Part shown: positions 24,933 to 34,029 of the stretch, piece after piece
How the letters are laid out: each line of letters starts with the position of its first letter
Position numbering within the stretch: the stretch's first letter is position 1
The notes under the pieces: model-generated
Told to the model about the DNA's origin: nothing
Databases searched by the model: none
Seen by the model: the letters and a program-made list of their open reading frames with translations, nothing else
Source: Mesobacillus harenae
GTDB taxonomy: Bacteria; Bacillota; Bacilli; Bacillales; Cytobacillaceae
Reading direction: 5' to 3'
Length of the DNA: 57,999 nt
Assembly (NCBI RefSeq): GCF_013343715.1
Contig: NZ_JABUNR010000021.1
Span: forward strand, 1 to 57,999
Position numbers and translations under genes: made by a program

Positions 24933-25163
24933 ATGGCGATAAATTACTTCTGCCGGCACTGCGGAACAAAAATGGGCTCTTTGGACAGTATGTCTGTTCA
25001 CACAGAAAGCCTCGGCCTTCATAAACTGACAGATGAAGAAAGGCAAACTATGGTGAGCTACGAAAACACTGGCGATGTTCATATTAAAAGTATTTGCGAG
25101 GATTGTCAGGAATCACTTGAGCGCAATCCCGACTATCACCAGTACGATTATCTGATTCACTAA
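24933..25163 (+). CDS. fin: Anti-sigma-F factor Fin
   Basis: Fin (YabK) binds core RNA polymerase in the forespore and helps switch from sigma-F to sigma-G. The 76 residues hold two zinc-binding CxxC pairs, C8/C11 in CRHCGTK and C59/C62 in CEDCQ. It starts at ATG 24933 behind AGGAGGG. It lies between pth and mfd as in B. subtilis. With Gin at the left end, the window encodes two small zinc proteins that police successive forespore sigma factors. Confidence 0.95.
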   Translation: MAINYFCRHCGTKMGSLDSMSVHTESLGLHKLTDEERQTMVSYENTGDVHIKSICEDCQESLERNPDYHQYDYLIH

Positions 25164-25165
25164 AC

Positions 25166-25191
25166 GCTTTGGAACAATCCAAAGCATTTTT
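25166..25191 (+). terminator. Terminator after fin
   Basis: GCTTTGGA and TCCAAAGC form an eight-pair stem with an ACAA loop, followed by ATTTTT. Confidence 0.85.
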
Positions 25192-25257
25192 CTGTTTAGT
25201 AAAAATGTGCGAATATACTAGACTATATTATTTTTTACAAAAAGGGAGAGGTTTTGG

Positions 25258-28200
25258 ATGCAGGGGCTAAAAGCTCTTTTCAGTCAGCAGGATGATGTTC
25301 AGTCGGTTATTAGCGGTATGAAGGAAGGGCTAAAGGAGCAGCTGATTGCTGGCCTTTCAGGTTCTGCAAGAACTGTATTTTTAACTGGAGTTTATGAGAA
25401 CACCGAAAAGCCTTTACTGGTTATTACCCACAACCTCCTGCAGGCTCAGAAGATTTATGATGATGTTATTAATTTAGTCGGTGAAGATGATGTCTTTCTA
25501 TACCCGGCGAATGAATTAATAGCAGCTGAGATTAGTATTTCTAGTCCGGAGCTAAAAGCTCAGCGGATGGATGTCTTAAATCATTGGAGCAGCAAAAAAA
25601 GTGGAATCGTTATTGTCCCTATGGCTGGGCTGAGAAAAATCCTTCCCCCGAAACAGCTGTGGTCGGATTTTCAGGTCTTATTTAAGGTAGGGGAAGATAT
25701 TGAGGTAGAAAAAGAGCTTAAGCATTTTGTTGCTATGGGGTATGTAAGAGCCGATATGGTTTCAGCCCCAGGGGAGTTCAGTGTCAGGGGAGGAATTATT
25801 GATATTTATCCACTGACTGCACCAAACCCAATCAGGATTGAGCTATTTGATACGGAAATTGACTCGATTCGTTACTTTTCCTTAGATGATCAGCGCTCTC
25901 GTGAGAAACTAGACTCTGTCTCAATCGGACCGGCTATGGAGAATCCACTTGGTGAAAACGAACTTAAGCGATTAATTGGCCTCCTTGAGGAAGGTCTGAG
26001 CAAGAGCCTGAAAAAGCTTAAAGATGAAAAAGCGAGAACAAAGCTTGCAGAAAATGTAGGATTTGAACTTGAAAAGTTAAGAAATGGCCAGGTCCCAGAG
26101 CAGTTATTCAAATATTTATCATTAGCCTACGAAAAACCTCACAGTTTGCTAGATTACCTGCCAGCAAACGGGTGTATTTTTATAGATGAAATAAGCAGAG
26201 TTCAAGAAATGAATGATTCTCTTTCAAAAGAAGAAGCAGAATGGTATACAAGCCTTCTAGGAGAAGGGCAAATCGTTCATGATGTGAAAATATCACATAA
26301 CCTTTCCGAACTGGTACAGGAGCATGAACAGCCGATTATGTATCTGTCTTTATTTTTAAGACATGTCCCAAATACGAACCCGCAAAACATTTTGAATATT
26401 TCCTGTAAGCCGATGCAGAATTTCCATGGGCAGATGCATGTACTTAAGGCGGAGATGGAAAGATGGAAAAAGGGAAATTATAAGGTAATTCTGTTAGGGC
26501 CAACTAGTGATAGGGTTTCAAAACTTGAGAGCGTTCTTGAAGATTATGATATAGAGGGTATTCAAGTTAGCCAGAACCAAGAGCTAAAACAAGGCAAGGC
26601 ACAGATCTTGCAGGGAAGCTTAAATTCAGGATTTGAAATGCCGATCCAAAAGATTGCCGTTATAACGGAAGAAGAGCTGTTTAATAAAAAAACTAAAAAA
26701 ACCTCACGACGTCAAAAACTATCCAATGCTGAGCGGATTAAAAGCTATTCAGAGTTAAAAATCGGAGACTATGTTGTACACGTTAACCACGGAATAGGTA
26801 AGTATCTGGGGATTGAGACTCTTGAAATAAATGGACTCCATAAAGATTATCTCCACATTAGGTACCATGGAAGTGACAAGCTTTATGTTCCGGTAGAGCA
26901 GATTGATCTTGTCCAAAAATTTGTCGGCTCAGAAGGTAAAGAGCCAAAAATCTACAAGTTGGGCGGAAGTGACTGGAAAAGGGTTAAAAATAAAGTTCAT
27001 TCTTCAGTCCAGAATATCGCAGATGATTTGATTAAGCTTTACGCAGAACGGGAAGCAAGTGTCGGATATGCCTTCTCGCCCGATGGATCTATGCAAAGAG
27101 AGTTTGAGACCTCTTTTCCTTATCAAGAAACGGAAGATCAAGTGCGTTCTATTCATGAAATAAAAATTGATATGGAACGAGAGCGCCCGATGGACCGTCT
27201 TTTATGCGGAGATGTAGGCTATGGAAAAACAGAAGTGGCTATTCGGGCTGCATTTAAAGCAATTGCTGACGGTAAACAAGTTGCTTTTCTAGTGCCAACT
27301 ACGATCCTGGCTCAGCAGCATTATGAAACAATTCGTGAACGATTTCAGGACTTCCCAATTAATATTGGGCTATTAAGCCGATTTAAAACGAGAAAACAGC
27401 AGACGGAAACTATGAAGGGGTTAAAGGCGGGCTCTGTCGATATTGTAGTCGGAACTCATCGACTCTTGTCAAAGGACATTGTTTATCGTGACTTGGGACT
27501 GCTCATTATAGATGAGGAGCAGCGTTTTGGTGTAACCCATAAGGAAAAAATTAAGCAATTGAAGACGAATGTAGATGTTTTGACACTGACTGCTACGCCA
27601 ATTCCAAGGACACTTCATATGTCAATGCTAGGAGTTCGTGACTTGTCTGTAATAGAAACTCCTCCGGAAAATCGATTCCCTGTTCAAACTTACGTTATGG
27701 AATATAACGGTGGACTTGTCCGAGAATCAATCGAGAGGGAGCTGGCAAGGCAGGGACAGGTTTATTTCCTGTATAACCGGGTTGAAGATATTGAGCGGAA
27801 GGCAGAGGAGATTTCAATGCTGGTGCCGGATGCAAGAGTTGCGTACGCCCACGGCAAGATGACAGAGAATGAACTTGAATCAGTCATGCTTGGTTTTCTT
27901 GAAGGCGAATACGATGTTCTTGTAAGCACTACGATTATCGAAACAGGTGTTGATATTCCGAATGTAAATACGCTAATTGTTTTTGATGCAGATAGAATGG
28001 GCCTTTCTCAACTTTACCAATTAAGAGGCAGAGTAGGACGGTCAAATCGGGTAGCGTATGCCTATTTCACTTACCGAAAGGATAAGGTTCTGACGGAGAT
28101 AGCTGAAAAGCGTCTGCAGACTATCAAGGAATTTACTGAACTAGGGTCTGGATTTAAAATAGCTATGCGGGACTTATCAATTCGGGGTGCCGGAAATTTA

Positions 28201-28788
28201 CTTGGTGCAGAGCAGCACGGCTTTATTGATTCTGTTGGTTTTGATCTGTACTCCCAGATGTTAACGGAAGCAATAGAAGAAAGAAAAGAAGGGCCACAGC
28301 AGGTTAAACAGCCTGCAATGGAAATGGACTTACAGATTGATGCCTATATTCCTGATACCTACATTTCTGACGGACACCAAAAGATTGAGATGTATAAACG
28401 ATTCCGAGGTGTTGCCACCCTTAAGGATATTGAAGAACTTCAAGATGAAATGATTGACCGATTTGGAGATTATCCTGAGGAAGTCAATTATTTATTTAAG
28501 ATTTCTGAGCTTAAAGTTTATGCACAAACAGCTCAGACTGAATCAATCAAGCAGACAAAGCAGGACGTCACCATTTTAGTATCTGAGGAAGGAAGCAGCC
28601 AAATTGATGGGCAAAAACTGTTTGCAATCAGCAATCAGCACCGTAAATTGGTTGGGCTTGGCATGGAAGGCAAGAAGCTTAAAATCGTTCTTCACATAAA
28701 TAACCTTAAATTAAATGAATGGTTTGATATAGCAGTTGAAATGGCCAAAGGCCTCCACGACTCACGAAAAGAACAGCCAGTATCTTAA
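25258..28788 (+). CDS. mfd: Transcription-repair coupling factor Mfd
   Basis: Mfd removes RNA polymerase stalled at DNA damage and recruits UvrA. At 1176 residues it is full length. The N-terminal UvrB-like region ends near residue 300. The CarD-like RNA polymerase interaction domain begins near 500 (GDYVVHVNHGIGKYLGI). The RecG-like translocase follows, with Walker A GYGKT near 653 and the DEEQ box near 752. The C-terminal autoinhibitory TRCF domain closes it. It starts at ATG 25258 behind GGGAGAGG and appears to be its own unit. Confidence 0.97.
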   Translation: MQGLKALFSQQDDVQSVISGMKEGLKEQLIAGLSGSARTVFLTGVYENTEKPLLVITHNLLQAQKIYDDVINLVGEDDVFLYPANELIAAEISISSPELKAQRMDVLNHWSSKKSGIVIVPMAGLRKILPPKQLWSDFQVLFKVGEDIEVEKELKHFVAMGYVRADMVSAPGEFSVRGGIIDIYPLTAPNPIRIELFDTEIDSIRYFSLDDQRSREKLDSVSIGPAMENPLGENELKRLIGLLEEGLSKSLKKLKDEKARTKLAENVGFELEKLRNGQVPEQLFKYLSLAYEKPHSLLDYLPANGCIFIDEISRVQEMNDSLSKEEAEWYTSLLGEGQIVHDVKISHNLSELVQEHEQPIMYLSLFLRHVPNTNPQNILNISCKPMQNFHGQMHVLKAEMERWKKGNYKVILLGPTSDRVSKLESVLEDYDIEGIQVSQNQELKQGKAQILQGSLNSGFEMPIQKIAVITEEELFNKKTKKTSRRQKLSNAERIKSYSELKIGDYVVHVNHGIGKYLGIETLEINGLHKDYLHIRYHGSDKLYVPVEQIDLVQKFVGSEGKEPKIYKLGGSDWKRVKNKVHSSVQNIADDLIKLYAEREASVGYAFSPDGSMQREFETSFPYQETEDQVRSIHEIKIDMERERPMDRLLCGDVGYGKTEVAIRAAFKAIADGKQVAFLVPTTILAQQHYETIRERFQDFPINIGLLSRFKTRKQQTETMKGLKAGSVDIVVGTHRLLSKDIVYRDLGLLIIDEEQRFGVTHKEKIKQLKTNVDVLTLTATPIPRTLHMSMLGVRDLSVIETPPENRFPVQTYVMEYNGGLVRESIERELARQGQVYFLYNRVEDIERKAEEISMLVPDARVAYAHGKMTENELESVMLGFLEGEYDVLVSTTIIETGVDIPNVNTLIVFDADRMGLSQLYQLRGRVGRSNRVAYAYFTYRKDKVLTEIAEKRLQTIKEFTELGSGFKIAMRDLSIRGAGNLLGAEQHGFIDSVGFDLYSQMLTEAIEERKEGPQQVKQPAMEMDLQIDAYIPDTYISDGHQKIEMYKRFRGVATLKDIEELQDEMIDRFGDYPEEVNYLFKISELKVYAQTAQTESIKQTKQDVTILVSEEGSSQIDGQKLFAISNQHRKLVGLGMEGKKLKIVLHINNLKLNEWFDIAVEMAKGLHDSRKEQPVS

Positions 28789-28938
28789 TGGTTGGTAAGT
28801 TCTGTAACAAAAATGTAAAGTGATGAGTGTTTCAAAAAAGGTAGACAAGGGTATTTCCAAATGTGCAGGCAATTTTTGGTTGGAATGTTTATCCGGTATT
28901 GGAATCTTTATCACATTCGAGAAAATCTTTTTGTATGT

Positions 28939-28967
28939 GCATAGAACTTTCCATATGTAAGATACTA
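28939..28967 (+). promoter_or_regulatory. sigma-G promoter of spoVT
   Basis: GCATA (28939-28943), 17 bases, then GATACTA (28961-28967) is close to the sigma-G consensus. spoVT is a known sigma-G gene. The rest of the mfd-spoVT gap shows nothing else I can name. Confidence 0.65.
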
Positions 28968-29047
28968 AGTTCAATCTTGGCAATTACTAACTATTTACCT
29001 TTATTGCCAAAGGAAAAAATCATCAGATGAAAGTGAGGCAACGTTGG

Positions 29048-29584
29048 ATGAAAGCAACTGGTATTGTTCGTCGAATCGATGATTTGGGTCGTGTCGTTAT
29101 TCCTAAAGAAATCCGCAGAACGCTGCGTATTCGAGAGGGAGACCCATTGGAAATTTTTGTGGATCGTGACGGGGAAGTTATCCTTAAGAAATACTCTCCG
29201 ATCAGTGAGTTAAGTGATTTTGCCAAAGAATATGCTGAGGCTTTATATGACAGCTTGGGAAATCCGGTGCTAATTTGTGATCGTGATGTTTACATCACAC
29301 TAGCCGGGGGCTCTAAAAAAGACTATTTAAACAAAAATATCAGCGACTTGGTTGAAAAGACGATGGAGGATCGCAGCTCCGTAATCATGAATCAGCAAGG
29401 AGAAATCTCGCTTATTGATGGGATTGAAGAAACTATTTCAGCCTATACAATTGGCCCAATCATTGCTAATGGTGATCCAATTGGCGCAGTCATTATTTTC
29501 TCTAAAGAGGGAACCCTCGGTGATGTTGAACAAAAGGCAGTAGAAACAGCGGCTGGCTTCTTGGCACGACAGATGGAGCAGTAA
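29048..29584 (+). CDS. spoVT: Forespore regulator SpoVT
   Basis: SpoVT tunes sigma-G-dependent genes in the forespore. The N-terminal 50 residues form an AbrB-like swapped-hairpin DNA-binding domain (KATGIVRRIDDLGRVVIPKE), and the rest is a GAF-like sensing domain. I chose ATG 29048, whose product starts MKATGIVRR as in all relatives and is 178 residues long. GTGAGG lies ten bases upstream. An in-frame ATG at 29027 is upstream of that site. It is the paralogue of AbrB at 8.5 kb. Confidence 0.96.
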   Translation: MKATGIVRRIDDLGRVVIPKEIRRTLRIREGDPLEIFVDRDGEVILKKYSPISELSDFAKEYAEALYDSLGNPVLICDRDVYITLAGGSKKDYLNKNISDLVEKTMEDRSSVIMNQQGEISLIDGIEETISAYTIGPIIANGDPIGAVIIFSKEGTLGDVEQKAVETAAGFLARQMEQ

Positions 29585-29654
29585 AATCCAATAAAGGATT
29601 ATTGCTGCCCTTCTTCAAACATCATCATGACCTGAAAAGTTACGTAGATTTTGA

Positions 29655-29682
29655 AAAGGGCAGCATCGCGCTGCCTTTTTTC
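29655..29682 (+). terminator. Terminator after spoVT
   Basis: GGCAGC and GCTGCC form the stem, preceded by AAAA and followed by six T. Confidence 0.85.
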
Positions 29683-29837
29683 TATGTCTTTATAAACCCT
29701 TTAATTATTTCCTCTGTAGGACGTGATCCTTCAATGAGTAAAACGCCGGCTTTTATCCGTTACTACGTGAACCGCCCCCCCACCCTAAGGTCTGTAGGCT
29801 TGTCCATTCCTTCGGCTGCCTAGCTAGTCAACTTGTT

Positions 29838-30212
29838 ATGCTCCTAAGAAATATCTTGCTTAAAGCTTTTCGGTTGGCTTCGGTTCATCTGTTGAAGTCA
29901 AAAAGCGACTTCCTCAGCTGACCCTCCCGCGCTGGTCGAAGCTGAGCAGTTGGCTGCGTTTTTCGATTGTCTAGCTCAGCGCCTAGCCCCTCGAGGACGC
30001 TTCGATCCTGCTGATGAAGGCAGAAAACGCCTTCACCTGCAGGCTCTCCAGCGCTGGTCGGGGCTGAACAAGGCGCTGCCGCTTTTCTGTGTCTAGCTCC
30101 GCCGCCTAGCTTCTCGATCGCTTCGGTTCATCTGTTGAAGTCAAAAAGCGACTTCCTCAGCTGACCCTCCCGCGCTGGTCGAAGCTGAGCAGTTGGCTGC
30201 GCTTTTCTGTGT
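29838..30212 (+). repeat. Three tandem intergenic repeat units, B-type
   Basis: Three related units fill the gap before spoVB. The first and third share a perfect 81-base direct repeat (29878-29958 and 30121-30201). The middle unit (about 29968-30091) starts TCTAGCTCAGCGCCTAGCC and ends GGGGCTGAACAAGGCGCTG, so its ends are complementary, with an inner GAAGGC/GCCTTC stem. Each unit ends near CGCTTTTCTGTG and the next begins TGTCTAGCT. No gene is supported between 29683 and 30252. Confidence 0.88.
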
Positions 30213-30218
30213 TATAAT
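30210..30218 (+). promoter_or_regulatory. Extended -10 promoter of spoVB at the repeat edge
   Basis: TGTTATAAT is a perfect extended -10 located 34 bases before spoVB. Its TG belongs to the last bases of the third repeat unit. No good -35 is seen. Confidence 0.55.
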
Positions 30219-30252
30219 GTTTTGGATATTAGTGTGGAAGAGGGGATAGGGT

Positions 30253-31878
30253 ATGAAGCCCCTAACAGATAATTCTAGTAATTTTTTCAAAGGTGCGTTG
30301 ATATTAACTGCAGCGGCCTTAGTAACAAAAATATTAAGTGCGATCTACCGGGTCCCATTCCAAAATATTGTTGGAGATGTAGGATTTTATATTTACCAAC
30401 AGGTCTATCCTTTTTATGGGATGATTCTTGTGCTATCTACATATGGTTTTCCAGTTGCGGTTTCAAAGTTATATTCAGAAAGAAAAAACAGCGGAACTCA
30501 TGAAGAGGCTGTTCGTGTATTGGCGGCTTCTTTTATATTTCTGAGTATCCTAGGAGTTATCCTTTTTTCTGCTTTATACTATGGAGCAGACTGGCTGGCT
30601 GGAAAGATGGGTGATCCCGAATTAGCGCTATTGTTAAGGGTAGCGGCTGTTCCATTTTTGTTTATTCCGTTTGTTTCTGTACTTAGAGGTTATTTCCAAG
30701 GTTCAGGTAACATGGTTCCTACGGCGTATTCCCAAGTAGGAGAACAATTTGTAAGAGTTGTTACGATTCTGGGTCTAGCTTCCCTTTTTATAAAAGAAGG
30801 CTATAACCTTTATTATGCGGGGGCAGGTGCAGCGTTTGGGTCAGTTTCCGGTGGACTTATATCGATTATTATTCTTGGTCTGCTATTTAAAAGGGAACGA
30901 AGAGATAATCAAAGTAACGTAACAGTTACTCAGTTATTGAAGGGTTCATCCAACATTATAAAAGCATTGTTTATCCATGGGCTATCACTGAGTATAAGTG
31001 CTATGCTTTTGATATTTCTTCAGATGGCTGATTCCTTAAATTTATATTCTTTACTCCTATCAAATGGAACCATGACAGAAGAAGCTAAAGCGGCCAAAGG
31101 AATATATGACAGAGGTCAGCCATTGATTCAATTGGGGACAATTCTATCCACATCAATGGCCTTATCTCTAATTCCCCTTATTGCTAACGCGCGACTAAAA
31201 AAACAAACCAGCTTTGTTACTGAACATATAAGCCTAGCCCTCAAAATTAACATTCTCTTTGGTACTGGTGCAGCGCTAGGCTTACTAAGTATTATTGAGC
31301 CAGTAAATGAGATGTTGTTTGAAGATAGGCAAGGCTCGCAGGTTCTTGCTGTACTATGTTTTGTTATTCTTGGCGGTTCGGCCGTAATGACTTTGACAAG
31401 CATTCTGCAGGGGCTTGGTTCCATTCTGTATCCCGCAGCCATGGTATTAATTGCCTTTGTTCTAAAGCTTCTTTTAAACCTTGTTTTTGTTCCTTGGCTA
31501 GGAACAATGGGTTCTGCCATTTCATCTGTATTGTCATGCTTTCTGGTTCTGGTGTTATTAGGTATTAAACTCAGGGTTAAGATAAAGGTATCCTTACTGT
31601 CTCCGCTGTATTTAGTTAAAGTAGCAGGTTCTGCTCTTCTTATGGTCTCATTTTTATTTATCTATCAGAATTATACAGAATTCTTTTACTCATTGTTGGT
31701 GAATGATCGCTTAGCGTCCGCTTTTCAATCTATCAGTGCAGCCATTTTTGGAGGGTTCATTTATATATTCGCTTTGTTAAGAACCAGTGCATTATCAAAA
31801 AAGGAGCTCTCTATGCTTCCTTTTGGCAGCAGACTGGCTTTTCTATTGCCTAAAAAAACAGGAGGGAATCATTTATGA
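30253..31878 (+). CDS. spoVB: MOP-superfamily flippase, SpoVB/YabM type
   Basis: This is a polytopic membrane protein of the MATE/MurJ-like superfamily, about 14 membrane segments in 541 residues. Family members export lipid-linked oligosaccharides; this position in B. subtilis is yabM, a relative of SpoVB. Lipid-linked cell wall precursor transport is therefore inference. The AALVTKILSAIYRVPFQN start and LRGYFQGSGNMVPTAYSQVGEQ are typical of the family. It starts at ATG 30253 behind GAGGGGA. The end overlaps yabN by four bases (ATGA). Confidence 0.88.
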   Translation: MKPLTDNSSNFFKGALILTAAALVTKILSAIYRVPFQNIVGDVGFYIYQQVYPFYGMILVLSTYGFPVAVSKLYSERKNSGTHEEAVRVLAASFIFLSILGVILFSALYYGADWLAGKMGDPELALLLRVAAVPFLFIPFVSVLRGYFQGSGNMVPTAYSQVGEQFVRVVTILGLASLFIKEGYNLYYAGAGAAFGSVSGGLISIIILGLLFKRERRDNQSNVTVTQLLKGSSNIIKALFIHGLSLSISAMLLIFLQMADSLNLYSLLLSNGTMTEEAKAAKGIYDRGQPLIQLGTILSTSMALSLIPLIANARLKKQTSFVTEHISLALKINILFGTGAALGLLSIIEPVNEMLFEDRQGSQVLAVLCFVILGGSAVMTLTSILQGLGSILYPAAMVLIAFVLKLLLNLVFVPWLGTMGSAISSVLSCFLVLVLLGIKLRVKIKVSLLSPLYLVKVAGSALLMVSFLFIYQNYTEFFYSLLVNDRLASAFQSISAAIFGGFIYIFALLRTSALSKKELSMLPFGSRLAFLLPKKTGGNHL

Positions 31879-33338
31879 GAAAAATTACTATTGTTGGACT
31901 AGGGGCCGGCGACTTAGACCAGCTCCCTCTAGGCGTATATAAAAAACTAAAATCCGCTGAGCATTTATTTCTGCGCACCAAAGAACATCCTGCTGTTCTG
32001 GATTTAGAAGCAGAGGGCATGTCTTATCAGTCATTTGATGAGGTATATGAACAGCAAGAGAGCTTTGAAGCAGTTTATGAGGAGATCAGTGAGCAGCTTT
32101 TAGAAATGTCGGGAAAAACTGCAGTTACCTATGCTGTACCTGGTCACCCGCTCGTGGCCGAACAAACTGTACAGCTTCTGATAAGTAAAGGGCCAGAAAG
32201 AGGAGTTGAGGTTGAAATTACAGGAGGCCAAAGCTTTCTGGATGCAGTGTTCCAGGCACTTGCGATTGATCCAATAGATGGATTTCAATTATTGGATGGG
32301 ACTGCCTTTAAACGAGATCAAGTTCAGTTGCTTCAGCATACCCTTATCGGCCAAGTCTATGACTCGTTTGTTGCTTCTAATGTAAAATTAACCTTAATGG
32401 AAAAACTCCCTGATGATTACGAAGTATTTATTGTAACTGCTGCCGGAAGTTCAGGAGAAAACATAAAAAAGGTACCTTTATTTGAGTTAGACAGGCAGGT
32501 AGAATTAAATAACCTAACTTCAGTTTATGTTCCTCCCGTAAAAGACGAGACAATCTTAAATAAAGAATTTTTTAAACTCCGGGAAATTATTTCTGTCTTG
32601 AGAGGGCCAAAAGGCTGCCCATGGGATAAAAAACAAACTCATTCCTCTTTAAAGAAATATCTAATTGAAGAGGCGTATGAGCTTATCGAAGCGATTAACT
32701 CTGACGATATCGATCATATGATTGAAGAACTTGGGGATGTGTTACTCCAGGTTATGCTTCACGCACAAATAGGAGAAGATGAAGGTTTTTTCAATATTGC
32801 CGATATAATTGATGTGCTGTCCGAAAAAATGATCAGGCGCCATCCTCATGTATTCGGAACGGCTGAGGCTAATGATGTTGATGCAGTTATGAAAAACTGG
32901 CAGGAAATTAAGAGAGAAGAAAAAGGAAACGTGGCAAGAGAATCACTTTTAGATGGGGTAAGCAAGGGCCAGCCCAATATTATGAGGGCATATGAACTTC
33001 AGAAGGCGGCTGCTAAGGTTGGTTTTGACTGGAAAGAAGTTGGACCAATGTGGGAGAAAGTAAAAGAGGAAATTGAAGAGTTTACTGAAGAAGCGGAGAA
33101 AACAGACAATAGTGAAAAGCAACATGATGAATTTGGCGACTTGTTGTTTGCCCTCGTAAATGTTGCCCGTTTCTACAATATACAGCCGGAAGAAGCGCTC
33201 TTGAGGGCAAACTCTAAATTTACGAGACGATTTAGATATGTCGAAGCGAAAGTTAATAAGAGTAACCGGGATTTTAGCGGACATACCCTTGAACAATTAG
33301 ATGCTTACTGGGATGAAGCAAAACAAATGGGCATGTAG
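31875..33338 (+). CDS. yabN: SAM methylase-like / MazG nucleotide pyrophosphohydrolase fusion (YabN)
   Basis: YabN joins two domains. Residues 1 to about 220 have a tetrapyrrole-methylase fold with the opening VGLGAGDLDQLPLGV, whose substrate is unknown. From about residue 225 follows a MazG NTP pyrophosphatase domain. It contains CPWDKKQTHSSLKKYLIEEAYEL (in two parts) and the metal-binding glutamates of EEAYE and EELGDVL. A second, less complete MazG-like stretch lies near the C-terminus (EFGDLLFALVN). House-cleaning of non-canonical nucleotides is the family role. It is 487 residues and is coupled to spoVB and rqcP. Confidence 0.92.
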   Translation: MRKITIVGLGAGDLDQLPLGVYKKLKSAEHLFLRTKEHPAVLDLEAEGMSYQSFDEVYEQQESFEAVYEEISEQLLEMSGKTAVTYAVPGHPLVAEQTVQLLISKGPERGVEVEITGGQSFLDAVFQALAIDPIDGFQLLDGTAFKRDQVQLLQHTLIGQVYDSFVASNVKLTLMEKLPDDYEVFIVTAAGSSGENIKKVPLFELDRQVELNNLTSVYVPPVKDETILNKEFFKLREIISVLRGPKGCPWDKKQTHSSLKKYLIEEAYELIEAINSDDIDHMIEELGDVLLQVMLHAQIGEDEGFFNIADIIDVLSEKMIRRHPHVFGTAEANDVDAVMKNWQEIKREEKGNVARESLLDGVSKGQPNIMRAYELQKAAAKVGFDWKEVGPMWEKVKEEIEEFTEEAEKTDNSEKQHDEFGDLLFALVNVARFYNIQPEEALLRANSKFTRRFRYVEAKVNKSNRDFSGHTLEQLDAYWDEAKQMGM

Positions 33339-33359
33339 ATATAAAGGAGGAGTTGCGAT

Positions 33360-33620
33360 ATGCGGTTAGATAAATTTTTAAAAGTTTCCCGGCTAATTAA
33401 ACGAAGAACAGTAGCCAAGGAAGTCTCTGATCAAGGGAGAATATCAATTAATGGGGTTCCCGCGAAAGCCAGTTCTACAGTAAAAGCGGGCGATGAGCTT
33501 ACGATTCGATTTGGACAAAAACTTGTGACTGTAAAGGTTGACCAAATCCAGGAAACAACCAAAAAGGAAGCAGCAGCTGAGATGTTTACTGTTATTAAAG
33601 AAGAAAGGCTCAACGATTAG
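33360..33620 (+). CDS. rqcP: Ribosome-associated quality control protein RqcP
   Basis: RqcP (YabO) is an S4-domain protein that works with RqcH to add alanine tails to nascent chains on obstructed large subunits. The 86 residues start MRLDKFLKVSRLIKRRTVAKE, which is the RNA-binding S4 fold (split here at the end of the first helix pair). INGVPAKASSTVKAGDELTIRFG follows in the same domain. It starts at ATG 33360 behind AAAGGAGGAG and lies 21 bases after yabN. Confidence 0.93.
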   Translation: MRLDKFLKVSRLIKRRTVAKEVSDQGRISINGVPAKASSTVKAGDELTIRFGQKLVTVKVDQIQETTKKEAAAEMFTVIKEERLND

Positions 33621-33665
33621 AATGCGATGATCCATAGCAATACTAGGCTTCATTCTTGAGTTCGT

Positions 33666-33693
33666 TCTATTTCCCTCACACCAGGCATAAACT
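33666..33693 (+). promoter_or_regulatory. Possible sigma-E promoter of yabP
   Basis: TCTATTT (33666-33672), 13 bases, then CATAAACT (33686-33693) resembles sigma-E elements (ATATT-like -35 and CATAMAMT). yabP is expressed in the mother cell in B. subtilis. Confidence 0.45.
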
Positions 33694-33726
33694 TGTACAA
33701 ATATTGTATAGAGTGAGGGATATGAA

Positions 33727-34029
33727 ATGAGCCAATATTATGAACCCAATACACCGAAAAGCAGCGTGCCGGATCACGATGTCATTATGAGGGGCCGGCG
33801 AACCTTAGAAATTACTGGTGTTAAACAGGTTGAAAGCTTTGATAACGAAGAATTTTTGTTAGAAACGGTGATGGGGTTTCTAGCAATAAAAGGGCAAAAC
33901 TTGCAGATGAAAAACCTCGATGTTGATAAAGGTGTGGTCTCCATAAAAGGCAAGATCTATGATCTTGTATATCTGGACGATCAGCATGGGGAGAAAGCTA
34001 AAGGATTCTTTAGCAAGCTGTTCAAATGA
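33727..34029 (+). CDS. yabP: Sporulation protein YabP
   Basis: YabP is a 100-residue sporulation protein needed in the mother cell, found together with YabQ in spore formers. Its chemistry is unknown. The family features are RRTLEITGVKQVESFDNEEF and a beta-rich core ending in VVSIKGKIYDLVYL. It starts at ATG 33727 behind GTGAGGGA. Its stop overlaps the yabQ start by four bases, so the two are made together. Confidence 0.93.
   Translation: MSQYYEPNTPKSSVPDHDVIMRGRRTLEITGVKQVESFDNEEFLLETVMGFLAIKGQNLQMKNLDVDKGVVSIKGKIYDLVYLDDQHGEKAKGFFSKLFK

Noticed and set aside
29602..29823. 73-codon frame after spoVT
   Set aside because: It runs through the spoVT terminator and into repeat DNA.
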